The position numbers were made by a program, and so were the translations under genes. The notes beneath the pieces were generated by a model. The model did not search any database. It saw only the letters and a program-made list of their open reading frames with translations, and had not been told where the DNA came from. A DNA stretch of 64,000 nt from Notamacropus eugenii (lineage: Eukaryota; Chordata; Mammalia; Diprotodontia; Macropodidae), in assembly GCF_028372415.1 (NCBI RefSeq), contig NC_092878.1:24185403-24249402 (forward strand), in the 5' to 3' direction. Positions 61,716 to 64,000 of this stretch are shown here, in pieces (position 1 is the first letter of the stretch; every line of letters starts with the position of its first letter).

Positions 61716-64000
61716 CCTTTTAGAAGACTATTACCACAGACTAGCCATAAAGTGATGAGGGTCAGAATTGAGATGGTCGTGGGTGTGGGGTAGGTGGGTG
61801 GTAGGAATCACAGGATGGTAGAGATATTTTTAAAAGTTTCAGTCATGACTTTCATTCTTGTGCCTTCTCTGTTTTCCAGTATTCCACACTGGTTCTCTTG
61901 TAACAAAGAAAGATAGACAAGAAAAACTGACCAAGAAAGTGAATTTACATGCAGTGTTCCACACAACTTCCTCTCTCCCATGAGGAACATTGGAGGCTGG
62001 ATTGACAGTTGAATGGCAATAGGGGTGCAGGGGGAGAAGGAAAAATCAAAGACCATTTGATTATGAAAATGGATTACTTAAAGGGTGTTATTAACAAGAT
62101 GTTTGATGGAGTTTGTTTTGGGGAGGGGATAATAAGTTCCATTCTCAGGATGTGGTTTTGGAGATGTTAGAGGGATATTCAAGTAAATGTCTAACAGGCA
62201 AGTAGAAATGTTGAAGTTGGACATACAGATATAGATGTGGGAATTCTCTGCCTAGCATCGATTATTAAAGCCAAGGAAATGAAGGGGACCACTGTATGAA
62301 AGGAACCCCACTGACCATCAGGCAATCTCAGGAAAAGATGTCACTGAGATACAAACAGTGCATGATGGTGCTGGTTATGAGAGTGTTTCTGCCTCTGCCT
62401 GGATCCTTCTGCAAGAAAACATCTTAGGTTGTTTTAGAGGCCAATCATTGTGAATCAAGATCTGTCAAGCCCTGGTCTTGTCGTTCCTGGGTACCATTTG
62501 GATGCCAAGAGAGATACTCCTTTTCTCAAGCAAGGGCACGTTAAAACTGAAGTTCTGTGCTTTATATATGTTCTATAACTTTGATTTACTGGTTTAATGG
62601 GCTTTGGTGTTGGCATAATGCATACCAGGCAGTGTTGTTTCTATCAGCCAACTTGTTTTCATTGCGATGCCCTGAAGGAGAGGAGTGATGGAAGCTCCCT
62701 GTGGTGGGTGGCAGCCGTACAAGTTAGAGCTGTACAAAGTAGCATATTGTCTGAGTGGGCTGGATGGATGCAAACTCGGGGCTTGTCCACTTCAGGGAGA
62801 GAAGAAGAAGAGATATGTTCAGCATTACAGCATGATGCAGTTTCCACTGAGCTCAGCATGTTTCCATGGCAAAATGGTCATGCCCTTAATGACTGGCTTG
62901 TTACTAAGGTGACTACGTTTATGGTAGTTATATTTTTACATTATTAACATCCTGTAGCATAAAGAGGCATTGAAAGATTTTGTATTTTTTGCAAGCAATT
63001 TCCATTGGCCATGACCAGATAGGATAGTCTTCTTCCCTCTTCTATCACACACCAGTGCCTAAAATTTCCAAAAGAAATACTATTTTAAGTAATTGAAATT
63101 TGCATTACTAAATTATTATAATTATTTCTTATATTCCTAATATCCATCTTTCTATCCTAAAGGGCTCATGAGGAATTAGACATTTTCAGTATAGGAGCTT
63201 AACTGAAACAGTCCCTCTGAGTAAGATGGCCATTAACTGTTCAAATACAGTCACTCAGAGGCTGAAGAAAGTCTTTGTTTTAATACCAAGTGACTGCAGA
63301 GGTTATTCTTACCAGATGAAATTTTAGAGATAAAGATGAATGGAAAATACTCCTCCATGGACCACAGTTGATAAATTTAGAATTGAAATGCAATTCAGAT
63401 GCCATGTAGTCCCATCTCTTCATTTTATTTAATGCAATTCCTCTACAGCCTACCCCATAATTTACATGTAAAGATTAGGTCTCCTAGAAGATGTGGCATT
63501 CACAAAACTAACCTAGGAGTATAGAACTATAACACCAAATGATGTTTACCTTTAAATAGTTAGCCAAAGGGCTCAAAGCAAAGACATTCACTCAAATGGC
63601 ATAGTAAGAAAAAATATAGGCAAAACATTTTCCTTCCAAACCAGGGGTGTGCAATCTCACAAATATACTCCAGATCAACAGAGAGTGGATATACATAATG
63701 TTCATAAGTAATGAGATGTTCACATGGACAAAGTGTACATATAGCAGGAGGGACAATGTCAACTTCCAGTTCCACAGAGTCTTTCATATTCTCTTGTGAT
63801 GTTTCCACACTATTCCTCCATGACTGAGGCATTTGGTTGGGTGTGTTGCTCTACTGGGCTCACTGGACTTGAATTTTGCCTTAAAATTCTATTAGGCTGA
63901 TTAAAAATCTTTCCCGATTGGATCAATGACTAACACTGGCCAACACTCTATTATGTCATCATTATGTTTAGGAAATATCTTTACATTTTATCATTGTGTT
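61716..64000. other. Repeat-poor 2.3 kb to the window end
   Basis: No repeat family recognised over more than 2 kb, unlike the rest of the window. A 116-codon plus frame (62597-62947) and a 90-codon minus frame (63560-63832) show no domain. 62590-62960 has balanced composition and palindromic TF-site-like words (ctgagctcagc, ccatggcaa). Good ground for a conserved non-coding element or an unseen exon. Confidence 0.4.

Noticed and set aside
1-64000. CRISPR array, operon, phage or bacterial defence system
   Set aside because: The window is vertebrate nuclear DNA; direct repeats present are microsatellites, TSDs and dispersed SINEs, with no regular spacer structure or cas-like gene.

Overview
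The window looks like intergenic or intronic nuclear DNA from a marsupial. The main evidence is repeat content. There are many tRNA-headed CORE-SINEs (head motif gcagctaggtggcacagtgg) whose tails resemble the BovB/RTE LINE 3' end. There are also MIR-type CORE-SINEs, L2 3' ends, CR1/L3 LINE relics, marsupial-type L1 3' ends with ORF1-only (HAL1-like) elements, and hAT-family MITEs. A short SINE at 22947-23068 and two SINE tail types ending in gaaggatgaacac or aaggacaaacac suggest an Australian lineage (koala, wombat, macropod, dasyurid), but I cannot fix the species from the sequence. I found no convincing protein-coding exon, no functional RNA gene, no CRISPR array and no operon-like organisation. 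The longest open frames lie in low-complexity DNA, antisense to repeats, or in unrecognised sequence.

Layout. 1-8.1 kb: an R4/Dong-like reverse transcriptase relic, an L1 3' end fused to an internally deleted ORF1-only element, then a 3.58-kb HAL1-like insertion flanked by a perfect 16-bp target-site duplication. 8-15 kb: MIR, L2, SINE and hAT fragments and a tRNA-like sequence. 15.3-17.9 kb: a SINE split by a 2.3-kb 5'-truncated L1. 18-31 kb: old L1, CR1/L3, L2 and MIR remnants with repeat-poor gaps. 31-35.5 kb: nested MIR/SINE/hAT insertions, an antisense 7SL RNA pseudogene and an inverted SINE pair. 36-57 kb: a mosaic of SINEs, MIRs and L2 ends with several 0.7-2 kb repeat-poor stretches. 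57-64 kb: an L1 carrying an LTR-like insertion, a CR1 relic with a small L1 in it, and a repeat-poor 2.3-kb end.

No genes cooperate here. What the sequence records is a history of insertions, and several sites preserve target-site duplications that order the events. The strongest items are the HAL1-like element with an unexplained ~1-kb 3' segment, the R4-like LINE relic, the three-layer nest at 33.1-33.6 kb, the 7SL pseudogene and the inverted SINE pair. Family names rest on recognition without a database search, so exact subfamily assignment is tentative.
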